Assembly: GCA_008729055.1 (NCBI GenBank)
Contig: SDUX01000029.1
Coordinates: 1-21,719 of the forward strand
From: Pyropia haitanensis
Lineage: Eukaryota > Rhodophyta > Bangiophyceae > Bangiales > Bangiaceae
Length of the DNA: 21,719 bases
Reading direction: 5' to 3'
Below the pieces are notes generated by a model. That model ran no database searches. It had not been told where the DNA came from and was given only the letters and a program-made list of their open reading frames with translations. A program made the translations under genes and the position numbers. This document shows positions 10,601-21,184 of this stretch, piece by piece (within the stretch, counting starts at the first letter, position 1; every line of letters begins with the position of its first letter).

Positions 10601-12662
10601 ACAGTTTGGGTGGCGGGGCGCACTTTGTGGCCACTGTTGGACGACTTTCTGGCGACTTTCACGTGAATTTTCTTTGCAGTTATGGAAACTTCTTGCCCCC
10701 AATTGGCCATTTGTGTCCCAATTTGGCCCCCTTTTTGCCCCCTTTTTGCCCACTTCTTACCCACTTCCTACCCACTTTTGCCCACTTTTGCCCACTTTTG
10801 CCCACTTTTGTGTCTACAGCGATGCTGCACACCATCCGGCGGCCGAATTGGCGCGCATACTTCGTTCCAGCCATAGATCCACCCGCTTGATGTCCGAGGT
10901 TCCACCCGCACGGTCGTGCATGCGGTGGTTGGCCGCTTCTCACCCACTTTTGCCCACTGTTGCCCACTTTTGCCCACTTTCGCGTGTACAGCAATGCAGC
11001 ACGCGCTCCGGCGGCCGAATTGGCTCGCATCCTTTATTCCAGCCATACATCCGCCCGCTCGACGTCCGAGGTTCCACCCGCACCGTCGTGCATGGGGTGG
11101 TTGGCCGACCCGTTTGTTGGCGCGTCCGTTGGATGCAACGAGTGTTTTGTGGAGCGCCGGTTTCCACGTGTCAATTTTGTGGAATGGTTTTTGCCACGTG
11201 GGGGTCCCCACAGCCAGGCGTGACGGTCGGCGACAAAAGTTCCGCCCTCACACCGTCCACGCCAGTGTGACGGGCGGAACGCGCAGTGGACAGTTTGGGT
11301 GGCGGGGCGCACTTTGTGGCCACTGTTGGACGACTTTCTGGCGACTTTCACGTGAATTTTCTTTGCAGTTATGGAAACTTCTTGCCCCCAATTGGCCATT
11401 TGTGTCCCAATTTGGCCCCCTTTTTGCCCCCTTTTTGCCCACTTCTTACCCACTTCCTACCCACTTTTGCCCACTTTTGCCCACTTTTGCCCACTTTTGT
11501 GTCTACAGCGATGCTGCACACCATCCGGCGGCCGAATTGGCGCGCATACTTCGTTCCAGCCATAGATCCACCCGCTTGATGTCCGAGGTTCCACCCGCAC
11601 GGTCGTGCATGCGGTGGTTGGCCGCTTCTCACCCACTTTTGCCCACTGTTGCCCACTTTTGCCCACTTTCGCGTGTACAGCAATGCAGCACGCGCTCCGG
11701 CGGCCGAATTGGCTCGCATCCTTTATTCCAGCCATACATCCGCCCGCTCGACGTCCGAGGTTCCACCCGCACCGTCGTGCATGGGGTGGTTGGCCGACCC
11801 GTTTGTTGGCGCGTCCGTTGGATGCAACGAGTGTTTTGTGGAGCGCCGGTTTCCACGTGTCAATTTTGTGGAATGGTTTTTGCCACGTGGGGGTCCCCAC
11901 AGCCAGGCGTGACGGTCGGCGACAAAAGTTCCGCCCTCACACCGTCCACGCCAGTGTGACGGGCGGAACGCGCAGTGGACAGTTTGGGTGGCGGGGCGCA
12001 CTTTGTGGCCACTGTTGGACGACTTTCTGGCGACTTTCACGTGAATTTTCTTTGCAGTTATGGAAACTTCTTGCCCCCAATTGGCCATTTGTGTCCCAAT
12101 TTGGCCCCCTTTTTGCCCCCTTTTTGCCCACTTCTTACCCACTTCCTACCCACTTTTGCCCACTTTTGCCCACTTTTGCCCACTTTTGTGTCTACAGCGA
12201 TGCTGCACACCATCCGGCGGCCGAATTGGCGCGCATACTTCGTTCCAGCCATAGATCCACCCGCTGATGTCCGAGGTTCCACCCGCACGGTCGTGCATGC
12301 GGTGGTTGGCCGCTTCTCACCCACTTTTGCCCACTGTTGCCCACTTTTGCCCACTTTCGCGTGTACAGCAATGCAGCACGCGCTCCGGCGGCCGAATTGG
12401 CTCGCATCCTTTATTCCAGCCATACATCCGCCCGCTCGACGTCCGAGGTTCCACCCGCACCGTCGTGCATGGGGTGGTTGGCCGACCCGTTTGTTGGCGC
12501 GTCCGTTGGATGCAACGAGTGTTTTGTGGAGCGCCGGTTTCCACGTGTCAATTTTGTGGAATGGTTTTTGCCACGTGGGGGTCCCCACAGCCAGGCGTGA
12601 CGGTCGGCGACAAAAGTTCCGCCCTCACACCGTCCACGCCAGTGTGACGGGCGGAACGCGCA

Positions 12663-12679
12663 GGGGGGGGGGGGGAGGG
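12663..12679. other. Poly-G run at an array junction
   Basis: After the normal CGCGCAG the sequence reads 13 G (12663-12675), one A, three G, then resumes inside the repeat at TTGGCGCGTCC. No other copy has such a run. A homopolymer with no counterpart in the unit, sitting exactly at a phase break, looks more like a sequencing or assembly join than biology, although a repair junction is possible. Confidence 0.85.
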
Positions 12680-12844
12680 TTGGCGCGTCCGTTGGATGCA
12701 ACGAGTGTTTTGTGGAGCGCCGGTTTCCACGTGTCAATTTTGGAATGGTTTTTGCCACGTGGGGTCCCACAGCCAGGGTGACGGTCGGCGACAAAAGTTC
12801 CGCCCTCACACCGTCCACGCCAGTGTGACGGGCGGAACGCGCAG
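12680..12844. repeat. Degraded duplicate of part of segment B
   Basis: This 165-bp piece repeats 12494-12663 (170 bp, from TTGGCGCGTCC to CGCGCAG) but lacks five bases: two in CAATTTTGTGGAATGG, one G and one C in GTGGGGGTCCCCAC, and one C in CCAGGCGTG. The three single losses all fall in runs of identical bases. The duplication puts two hairpins close together. It may be a poorly polished read end or a real unequal exchange. Confidence 0.88.
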
Positions 12845-12928
12845 TGGACAGTTTGGGTGGCGGGGCGCACTTTGTGGCCACTGTTGGACGACTTTCTGGC
12901 GACTTTCACGTCAATTTTCTTTGCAGTT

Positions 12929-13616
12929 ATGGAAACTTCTTGCCCCCAATTGGCCATTTGTGTCCCAATTTGGCCCCCTTTTTGCCCACTTTTTGCCCAC
13001 TTCTTACCCACTTCCTACCCACTTTTGCCCACTTTTGCCCACTTTTGCCCACTTTTGCGTCTACAGCGATGCTGCACACCATCCGGCGGCCGAATTGGCG
13101 CGCATCCTTCGTTCCAGCCATAGATCCACCCGCTCGATGTCCGAGGTTCCACCCCCACGGTCGTGCATGCGGTGGTAGGCCGCTTCTCACCCACTTTTGC
13201 CCACTGTTGCCCACTTTTGCCCACTTTTGCGTGTACAGCAATGCAGCACGCGCTCCGGCGGCCGAATTCGCTCGCATCCTTTATTCCAGCCATACATCCG
13301 CCCGCTCGACGTCCGAGGTTCCACCCGCACCGTCGTGCATGGGGTGGTTGGCCGACCCGTTCGTTGGCGCGTCCGTTGGATGCAACGAGTGTTTTGTGGA
13401 GGGCCGGTTTCCACGTGTCAATTTTGTGGAATGGTTTTTGCCACGTGGGGGTCCCACAGCCAGGTGTGACGGTCGGCGACAAAAGTTCCGCCCTCACACC
13501 GTCCACGCCAGTGTGACGGGCGGAACGCGCAGTGGACAGTTTGGGTGGCGGGGCGCACTTTGTGGCCACTGTTGGACCACTTTCTGGCGACTTTCGTCTC
13601 AATTTTCTTTGCAGTT
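12929..13616. repeat. Copy 19, 688-bp divergent unit
   Basis: This is the most divergent full unit. It has GCCCAC in place of GCCCCC in the tract, GCGTCT, GCATCCTTCG instead of GCATACTTCG, CGCTCGATG, ACCCCCACGG (13151), TAGG (about 13176), CTTTTGCGTG instead of CTTTCGCGTG, GAATTC at 13264-13269, CGTTCGTTGG, GGAGGGCC, a missing C in GTCCCAC, and GGTGTGACGG. Just before it the palindrome reads TTCACGTCAA. It shares the CTCG, TAGG and GAATTC set with copies 1 and 27. Confidence 0.92.
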
Positions 13617-14304
13617 ATGGAAACTTCTTGCCCCCAATTGGCCATTTGTGTCCCAATTTGGCCCCCTTTTTGCCCACTTTTTGCCCACTTCTTACCCACT
13701 TCCTACCCACTTTTGCCCACTTTTGCCCACTTTTGCCCACTTTTGCGTCTACAGCGATGCTGCACACCATCCGGCGGCCGAATTGGCGCGCATCCTTCAT
13801 TCCAGCCATAGATCCACCCGCTCGATGTCCGAGGTTCCACCCCACGGTCGTGCATGCGGTGGTAGGCCGCTTCTCACCCACTTTTGCCCACTGTTGCCCA
13901 CTTTTGCCCACTTTCGCGTGTACAGCAATGCAGCACGCGCTCCGGCGGCCGAATTGGCTCGCATCCTTTATTCCAGCCATACATCCGCCCGCTCGACGTC
14001 CGAGGTTCCACCCGCACCGTCGTGCATGGGGTGGTTGGCCGACCCGTTTGTTGGCGCGTCCGTTGGATGCAACGAGTGTTTTGTGGAGCGCCGGTTTCCA
14101 CGTGTCAATTTTGTGGAATGGTTTTTGCCACGTGGGGGTCCCCACAGCCAGGCGTGACGGTCGGCGACAAAAGTTCCGCCCTCACACCGTCCACGCCAGT
14201 GTGACGGGCGGAACGCGCAGTGGACAGTTTGGGTGGCGGGGCGCACTTTGTGGCCACTGTTGGACGACTTTCTGGCGACTTTCACGTGAATTTTCTTTGC
14301 AGTT
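13617..14304. repeat. Copy 20, 688-bp unit
   Basis: It is preceded by GGACCAC and a strongly altered palindrome (TTTCGTCTCAATTTT). The unit has GCCCAC, GCGTCT, GCATCCTTCATT, CGCTCGATG, a one-base loss at the ACCCGCACGG site (about 13841) and TAGG. Module A' and B return to the majority sequence, so the copy looks like a recombinant between the divergent and majority types. Confidence 0.92.
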
Positions 14305-14992
14305 ATGGAAACTTCTTGCCCCCAATTGGCCATTTGTGTCCCAATTTGGCCCCCTTTTTGCCCCCTTTTTGCCCACTTCTTACCCACTTCCTACCCACTT
14401 TTGCCCACTTTTGCCCACTTTTGCCCACTTTTGCGTCTACAGCGATGCTGCACACCATCCGGCGGCCGAATTGGCGCGCATACTTCGTTCCAGCCATAGA
14501 TCCACCCGCTCGATGTCCGAGGTTCCACCCGCACGGTCGTGCATGCGGTGGTGGCCGCTTCTCACCCACTTTTGCCCACTGTTGCCCACTTTTGCCCACT
14601 TTCGCGTGTACAGCAATGCAGCACGCGCTCCGGCGGCCGAATTGGCTCGCATCCTTTATTCCAGCCATACATCCGCCCGCTCGACGTCCGAGGTTCCACC
14701 CGCACCGTCGTGCATGGGGTGGTTGGCCGACCCGTTTGTTGGCGCGTCCGTTGGATGCAACGAGTGTTTTGTGGAGCGCCGGTTTCCACGTGTCAATTTT
14801 GTGGAATGGTTTTTGCCACGTGGGGGTCCCCACAGCCAGGCGTGACGGTCGGCGACAAAAGTTCCGCCCTCACACCGTCCACGCCAGTGTGACGGGCGGA
14901 ACGCGCAGTGGACAGTTTGGGTGGCGGGGCGCACTTTGTGGCCACTGTTGGACGACTTTCTGGCGACTTTCACGTGAATTTTCTTTGCAGTT
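14305..14992. repeat. Copy 21, 688-bp unit
   Basis: Majority sequence except GCGTCT, CGCTCGATG and a one-base loss giving GGTGGTGGCCGC (about 14549) where other copies read TTGG or TAGG. Confidence 0.92.
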
Positions 14993-15679
14993 ATGGAAAC
15001 TTCTTGCCCCCAATTGGCCATTTGTGTCCCAATTTGGCCCCCTTTTTGCCCCCTTTTTGCCCACTTCTTACCCACTTCCTACCCACTTTTGCCCACTTTT
15101 GCCCACTTTTGCCCACTTTTGTGTCTACAGCGATGCTGCACACCATCCGGCGGCCGAATTGGCGCGCATACTTCGTTCCAGCCATAGATCCACCCGCTGA
15201 TGTCCGAGGTTCCACCCGCACGGTCGTGCATGCGGTGGTTGGCCGCTTCTCACCCACTTTTGCCCACTGTTGCCCACTTTTGCCCACTTTCGCGTGTACA
15301 GCAATGCAGCACGCGCTCCGGCGGCCGAATTGGCTCGCATCCTTTATTCCAGCCATACATCCGCCCGCTCGACGTCCGAGGTTCCACCCGCACCGTCGTG
15401 CATGGGGTGGTTGGCCGACCCGTTTGTTGGCGCGTCCGTTGGATGCAACGAGTGTTTTGTGGAGCGCCGGTTTCCACGTGTCAATTTTGTGGAATGGTTT
15501 TTGCCACGTGGGGGTCCCCACAGCCAGGCGTGACGGTCGGCGACAAAAGTTCCGCCCTCACACCGTCCACGCCAGTGTGACGGGCGGAACGCGCAGTGGA
15601 CAGTTTGGGTGGCGGGGCGCACTTTGTGGCCACTGTTGGACGACTTTCTGGCGACTTTCGCTCAATTTTCTTTGCAGTT
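14993..15679. repeat. Copy 22, 687-bp unit
   Basis: It carries GTGTCT, the one-base loss CGCTGATG (as in copy 18), TTGG and majority B. It ends with a shortened palindrome, TTTCGCTCAATTTT (15657 on), instead of TTTCACGTGAATTTT. Confidence 0.92.
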
Positions 15680-16366
15680 ATGGAAACTTCTTGCCCCCAA
15701 TTGGCCATTTGTGTCCCAATTTGGCCCCCTTTTTGCCCCCTTTTTGCCCACTTCTTACCCACTTCCTACCCACTTTTGCCCACTTTTGCCCACTTTTGCC
15801 CACTTTTGCGTCTACAGCGATGCTGCACACCATCCGGCGGCCGAATTGGCGCGCATACTTCGTTCCAGCCATAGATCCACCCGCTCGATGTCCGAGGTTC
15901 CACCCGCACGGTCGTGCATGCGGTGGTGGCCGCTTCTCACCCACTTTTGCCCACTGTTGCCCACTTTTGCCCACTTTCGCGTGTACAGCAATGCAGCACG
16001 CGCTCCGGCGGCCGAATTGGCTCGCATCCTTTATTCCAGCCATACATCCGCCCGCTCGACGTCCGAGGTTCCACCCGCACCGTCGTGCATGGGGTGGTTG
16101 GCCGACCCGTTGTTGGCGCGTCCGTTGGATGCAACGAGTGTTTTGTGGAGCGCCGGTTTCCACGTGTCAATTTTGTGGAATGGTTTTTGCCACGTGGGGG
16201 TCCCCACAGCCAGGCGTGACGGTCGGCGACAAAAGTTCCGCCCTCACACCGTCCACGCCAGTGTGACGGGCGGAACGCGCAGTGGACAGTTTGGGTGGCG
16301 GGGCGCACTTTGTGGCCACTGTTGGACGACTTTCTGGCGACTTTCACGTGAATTTTCTTTGCAGTT
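15680..16366. repeat. Copy 23, 687-bp unit
   Basis: It has GCGTCT, CGCTCGATG, GGTGGTGGCC (one-base loss) and CCCGTTGTTGG (one-base loss at about 16110, the site where other copies read T or C). The remainder is majority sequence. Confidence 0.92.
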
Positions 16367-17054
16367 ATGGAAACTTCTTGCCCCCAATTGGCCATTTGTG
16401 TCCCAATTTGGCCCCCTTTTTGCCCCCTTTTTGCCCACTTCTTACCCACTTCCTACCCACTTTTGCCCACTTTTGCCCACTTTTGCCCACTTTTGTGTCT
16501 ACAGCGATGCTGCACACCATCCGGCGGCCGAATTGGCGCGCATACTTCGTTCCAGCCATAGATCCACCCGCTCGATGTCCGAGGTTCCACCCGCACGGTC
16601 GTGCATGCGGTGGTGGCCGCTTCTCACCCACTTTTGCCCACTGTTGCCCACTTTTGCCCACTTTCGCGTGTACAGCAATGCAGCACGCGCTCCGGCGGCC
16701 GAATTGGCTCGCATCCTTTATTCCAGCCATACATCCGCCCGCTCGACGTCCGAGGTTCCACCCGCACCGTCGTGCATGGGGTGGTTGGCCGACCCGTTTG
16801 TTGGCGCGTCCGTTGGATGCAACGAGTGTTTTGTGGAGCGCCGGTTTCCACGTGTCAATTTTGTGGAATGGTTTTTGCCACGTGGGGGTCCCCACAGCCA
16901 GGCGTGACGGTCGGCGACAAAAGTTCCGCCCTCACACCGTCCACGCCAGTGTGACGGGCGGAACGCGCAGTGGACAGTTTGGGTGGCGGGGCGCACTTTG
17001 TGGCCACTGTTGGACGACTTTCTGGCGACTTTCACGTGAATTTTCTTTGCAGTT
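16367..17054. repeat. Copy 24, 688-bp unit
   Basis: It combines the majority allele GTGTCT with minority CGCTCGATG and the GGTGGTGGCC one-base loss, a combination that points to exchange between unit types. The rest is majority sequence. Confidence 0.92.
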
Positions 17055-17742
17055 ATGGAAACTTCTTGCCCCCAATTGGCCATTTGTGTCCCAATTTGGC
17101 CCCCTTTTTGCCCCCTTTTTGCCCACTTCTTACCCACTTCCTACCCACTTTTGCCCACTTTTGCCCACTTTTGCCCACTTTTGTGTCTACAGCGATGCTG
17201 CACACCATCCGGCGGCCGAATTGGCGCGCATACTTCGTTCCAGCCATAGATCCACCCGCTTGATGTCCGAGGTTCCACCCGCACGGTCGTGCATGCGGTG
17301 GTTGGCCGCTTCTCACCCACTTTTGCCCACTGTTGCCCACTTTTGCCCACTTTCGCGTGTACAGCAATGCAGCACGCGCTCCGGCGGCCGAATTGGCTCG
17401 CATCCTTTATTCCAGCCATACATCCGCCCGCTCGACGTCCGAGGTTCCACCCGCACCGTCGTGCATGGGGTGGTTGGCCGACCCGTTTGTTGGCGCGTCC
17501 GTTGGATGCAACGAGTGTTTTGTGGAGCGCCGGTTTCCACGTGTCAATTTTGTGGAATGGTTTTTGCCACGTGGGGGTCCCCACAGCCAGGCGTGACGGT
17601 CGGCGACAAAAGTTCCGCCCTCACACCGTCCACGCCAGTGTGACGGGCGGAACGCGCAGTGGACAGTTTGGGTGGCGGGGCGCACTTTGTGGCCACTGTT
17701 GGACCACTTTCTGGCGACTTTCCGTCAATTTTCTTTGCAGTT
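17055..17742. repeat. Copy 25, 688-bp unit
   Basis: Majority sequence through A, A' and most of B. It ends with GGACCAC instead of GGACGAC and with TTTCCGTCAATTTT in place of the TTCACGTGAA palindrome. Confidence 0.92.
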
Positions 17743-18429
17743 ATGGAAACTTCTTGCCCCCAATTGCCATTTGTGTCCCAATTTGGCCCCCTTTTTGCCC
17801 ACTTTTTGCCCACTTCTTACCCACTTCCTACCCACTTTTGCCCACTTTTGCCCACTTTTGCCCACTTTTGCGTCTACAGCGATGCTGCACACCATCCGGC
17901 GGCCGAATTGGCGCGCATCCTTCGTTCCAGCCATAGATCCACCCGCTCGATGTCCGAGGTTCCACCCGCACGGTCGTGCATGCGGTGGTGGCCGCTTCTC
18001 ACCCACTTTTGCCCACTGTTGCCCACTTTTGCCCACTTTCGCGTGTACAGCAATGCAGCACGCGCTCCGGCGGCCGAATTGGCTCGCATCCTTTATTCCA
18101 GCCATACATCCGCCCGCTCGACGTCCGAGGTTCCACCCGCACCGTCGTGCATGGGGTGGTTGGCCGACCCGTTCGTTGGCGCGTCCGTTGGATGCAACGA
18201 GTGTTTTGTGGAGCGCCGGTTTCCACGTGTCAATTTTGTGGAATGGTTTTTGCCACGTGGGGGTCCCCACAGCCAGGCGTGACGGTCGGCGACAAAAGTT
18301 CCGCCCTCACACCGTCCACGCCAGTGTGACGGGCGGAACGCGCAGTGGACAGTTTGGGTGGCGGGGCGCACTTTGTGGCCACTGTTGGACGACTTTCTGG
18401 CGACTTTCACGTGAATTTTCTTTGCAGTT
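17743..18429. repeat. Copy 26, 687-bp divergent unit
   Basis: It has CAATTGCC (one G lost, about 17765), GCCCAC in the tract, GCGTCT, GCATCCTTCG, CGCTCGATG, the GGTGGTGGCC loss and CGTTCGTTGG. Together with the preceding GGACCAC it shares a linked set of variants with copies 19 and 20. Confidence 0.92.
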
Positions 18430-19117
18430 ATGGAAACTTCTTGCCCCCAATTGGCCATTTGTGTCCCAATTTGGCCCCCTTTTTGCCCCCTTTTTGCCCA
18501 CTTCTTACCCACTTCCTACCCACTTTTGCCCACTTTTGCCCACTTTTGCCCACTTTTGTGTCTACAGCGATGCTGCACACCATCCGGCGGCCGAATTGGC
18601 GCGCATACTTCGTTCCAGCCATAGATCCACCCGCTCGATGTCCGAGGTTCCACCCGCACGGTCGTGCATGCGGTGGTAGGCCGCTTCTCACCCACTTTTG
18701 CCCACTGTTGCCCACTTTTGCCCACTTTCGCGTGTACAGCAATGCAGCACGCGCTCCGGCGGCCGAATTCGCTCGCATCCTTTATTCCAGCCATACATCC
18801 GCCCGCTCGACGTCCGAGGTTCCACCCGCACCGTCGTGCATGGGGTGGTTGGCCGACCCGTTTGTTGGCGCGTCCGTTGGATGCAACGAGTGTTTTGTGG
18901 AGCGCCGGTTTCCACGTGTCAATTTTGTGGAATGGTTTTTGCCACGTGGGGGTCCCCACAGCCAGGCGTGACGGTCGGCGACAAAAGTTCCGCCCTCACA
19001 CCGTCCACGCCAGTGTGACGGGCGGAACGCGCAGTGGACAGTTTGGGTGGCGGGGCGCACTTTGTGGCCACTGTTGGACGACTTTCTGGCGACTTTCCGT
19101 CAATTTTCTTTGCAGTT
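18430..19117. repeat. Copy 27, 688-bp unit with EcoRI allele
   Basis: It has GTGTCT, CGCTCGATG, TAGG and GAATTC at 18765-18770, the set seen in copies 1 and 19. It ends with the altered palindrome TTTCCGTCAATTTT. Confidence 0.92.
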
Positions 19118-19806
19118 ATGGAAACTTCTTGCCCCCAATTGGCCATTTGTGTCCCAATTTGGCCCCCTTTTTGCCCCCTTTTTGCCCACTTCTTACCCAC
19201 TTCCTACCCACTTTTGCCCACTTTTGCCCACTTTTGCCCACTTTTGTGTCTACAGCGATGCTGCACACCATCCGGCGGCCGAATTGGCGCGCATACTTCG
19301 TTCCAGCCATAGATCCACCCGCTTGATGTCCGAGGTTCCACCCGCACGGTCGTGCATGCGGTGGTTGGCCGCTTCTCACCCACTTTTGCCCACTGTTGCC
19401 CACTTTTGCCCACTTTCGCGTGTACAGCAATGCAGCACGCGCTCCGGCGGCCGAATTGGCTCGCATCCTTTATTCCAGCCATACATCCGCCCGCTCGACG
19501 TCCGAGGTTCCACCCGCACCGTCGTGCATGGGGTGGTTGGCCGACCCGTTTGTTGGCGCGTCCGTTGGATGCAACGAGTGTTTTGTGGAGGGCCGGTTTC
19601 CACGTGTCAATTTTGTGGAATGGTTTTTGCCACGTGGGGGTCCCCACAGCCAGGCGTGACGGTCGGCGACAAAAGTTCCGCCCTCACACCGTCCACGCCA
19701 GTGTGACGGGCGGAACGCGCAGTGGACAGTTTGGGTGGCGGGGCGCACTTTGTGGCCACTGTTGGACGACTTTCTGGCGACTTTCACGTGAATTTTCTTT
19801 GCAGTT
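19118..19806. repeat. Copy 28, 689-bp unit
   Basis: Majority sequence except GGAGGGCC near 19588, a change shared only with copy 19. The spacing returns to 689 bp from here on. Confidence 0.92.
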
Positions 19807-20495
19807 ATGGAAACTTCTTGCCCCCAATTGGCCATTTGTGTCCCAATTTGGCCCCCTTTTTGCCCCCTTTTTGCCCACTTCTTACCCACTTCCTACCCAC
19901 TTTTGCCCACTTTTGCCCACTTTTGCCCACTTTTGTGTCTACAGCGATGCTGCACACCATCCGGCGGCCGAATTGGCGCGCATACTTCGTTCCAGCCATA
20001 GATCCACCCGCTTGATGTCCGAGGTTCCACCCGCACGGTCGTGCATGCGGTGGTTGGCCGCTTCTCACCCACTTTTGCCCACTGTTGCCCACTTTTGCCC
20101 ACTTTCGCGTGTACAGCAATGCAGCACGCGCTCCGGCGGCCGAATTCGCTCGCATCCTTTATTCCAGCCATACATCCGCCCGCTCGACGTCCGAGGTTCC
20201 ACCCGCACCGTCGTGCATGGGGTGGTTGGCCGACCCGTTTGTTGGCGCGTCCGTTGGATGCAACGAGTGTTTTGTGGAGCGCCGGTTTCCACGTGTCAAT
20301 TTTGTGGAATGGTTTTTGCCACGTGGGGGTCCCCACAGCCAGGCGTGACGGTCGGCGACAAAAGTTCCGCCCTCACACCGTCCACGCCAGTGTGACGGGC
20401 GGAACGCGCAGTGGACAGTTTGGGTGGCGGGGCGCACTTTGTGGCCACTGTTGGACGACTTTCTGGCGACTTTCACGTGAATTTTCTTTGCAGTT
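19807..20495. repeat. Copy 29, 689-bp unit with EcoRI allele
   Basis: Majority sequence except GAATTC at 20142-20147. The EcoRI allele is here without the CTCG and TAGG changes that accompany it in copies 1, 19 and 27, so the sites have been separated by recombination or conversion. Confidence 0.92.
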
Positions 20496-21184
20496 ATGGA
20501 AACTTCTTGCCCCCAATTGGCCATTTGTGTCCCAATTTGGCCCCCTTTTTGCCCCCTTTTTGCCCACTTCTTACCCACTTCCTACCCACTTTTGCCCACT
20601 TTTGCCCACTTTTGCCCACTTTTGTGTCTACAGCGATGCTGCACACCATCCGGCGGCCGAATTGGCGCGCATACTTCGTTCCAGCCATAGATCCACCCGC
20701 TTGATGTCCGAGGTTCCACCCGCACGGTCGTGCATGCGGTGGTTGGCCGCTTCTCACCCACTTTTGCCCACTGTTGCCCACTTTTGCCCACTTTCGCGTG
20801 TACAGCAATGCAGCACGCGCTCCGGCGGCCGAATTGGCTCGCATCCTTTATTCCAGCCATACATCCGCCCGCTCGACGTCCGAGGTTCCACCCGCACCGT
20901 CGTGCATGGGGTGGTTGGCCGACCCGTTTGTTGGCGCGTCCGTTGGATGCAACGAGTGTTTTGTGGAGCGCCGGTTTCCACGTGTCAATTTTGTGGAATG
21001 GTTTTTGCCACGTGGGGGTCCCCACAGCCAGGCGTGACGGTCGGCGACAAAAGTTCCGCCCTCACACCGTCCACGCCAGTGTGACGGGCGGAACGCGCAG
21101 TGGACAGTTTGGGTGGCGGGGCGCACTTTGTGGCCACTGTTGGACGACTTTCTGGCGACTTTCACGTGAATTTTCTTTGCAGTT
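20496..21184. repeat. Copy 30, 689-bp majority unit
   Basis: I find no difference from the unit type of copies 2-17. Confidence 0.92.

Larger units (their letters stand above)
1036..12059. repeat. Copies 2-17, sixteen identical 689-bp units
   Basis: Units start at 1036, 1725, 2414, 3103, 3792, 4481, 5170, 5859, 6548, 7237, 7926, 8615, 9304, 9993, 10682 and 11371, all exactly 689 bp. Conceptual translations in several frames of both strands are the same in every copy, and I find no base difference by eye. The perfectly periodic stretch extends outside this block to 688 on the left and about 12265 on the right. This means either very recent amplification or conversion, or an assembler that wrote out one consensus repeatedly. 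All use the majority alleles: GTGTCT, CGCTTGATG, TTGG, GAATTGG and an intact TTCACGTGAA. Confidence 0.95.
12060..12928. repeat. Copy 18, interrupted unit with insertion and partial duplication
   Basis: The unit spans 869 bp instead of 689. It lacks one base in CGCTGATG (at about 12265-12266), ending the perfectly periodic block. It then runs normally to CGCGCAG at 12663, where a G-rich stretch and a second copy of part of B intervene before the unit resumes at 12845 with TGGACAG. The arithmetic closes exactly: 688 + 16 inserted + 165 duplicated = 869. Confidence 0.93.
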
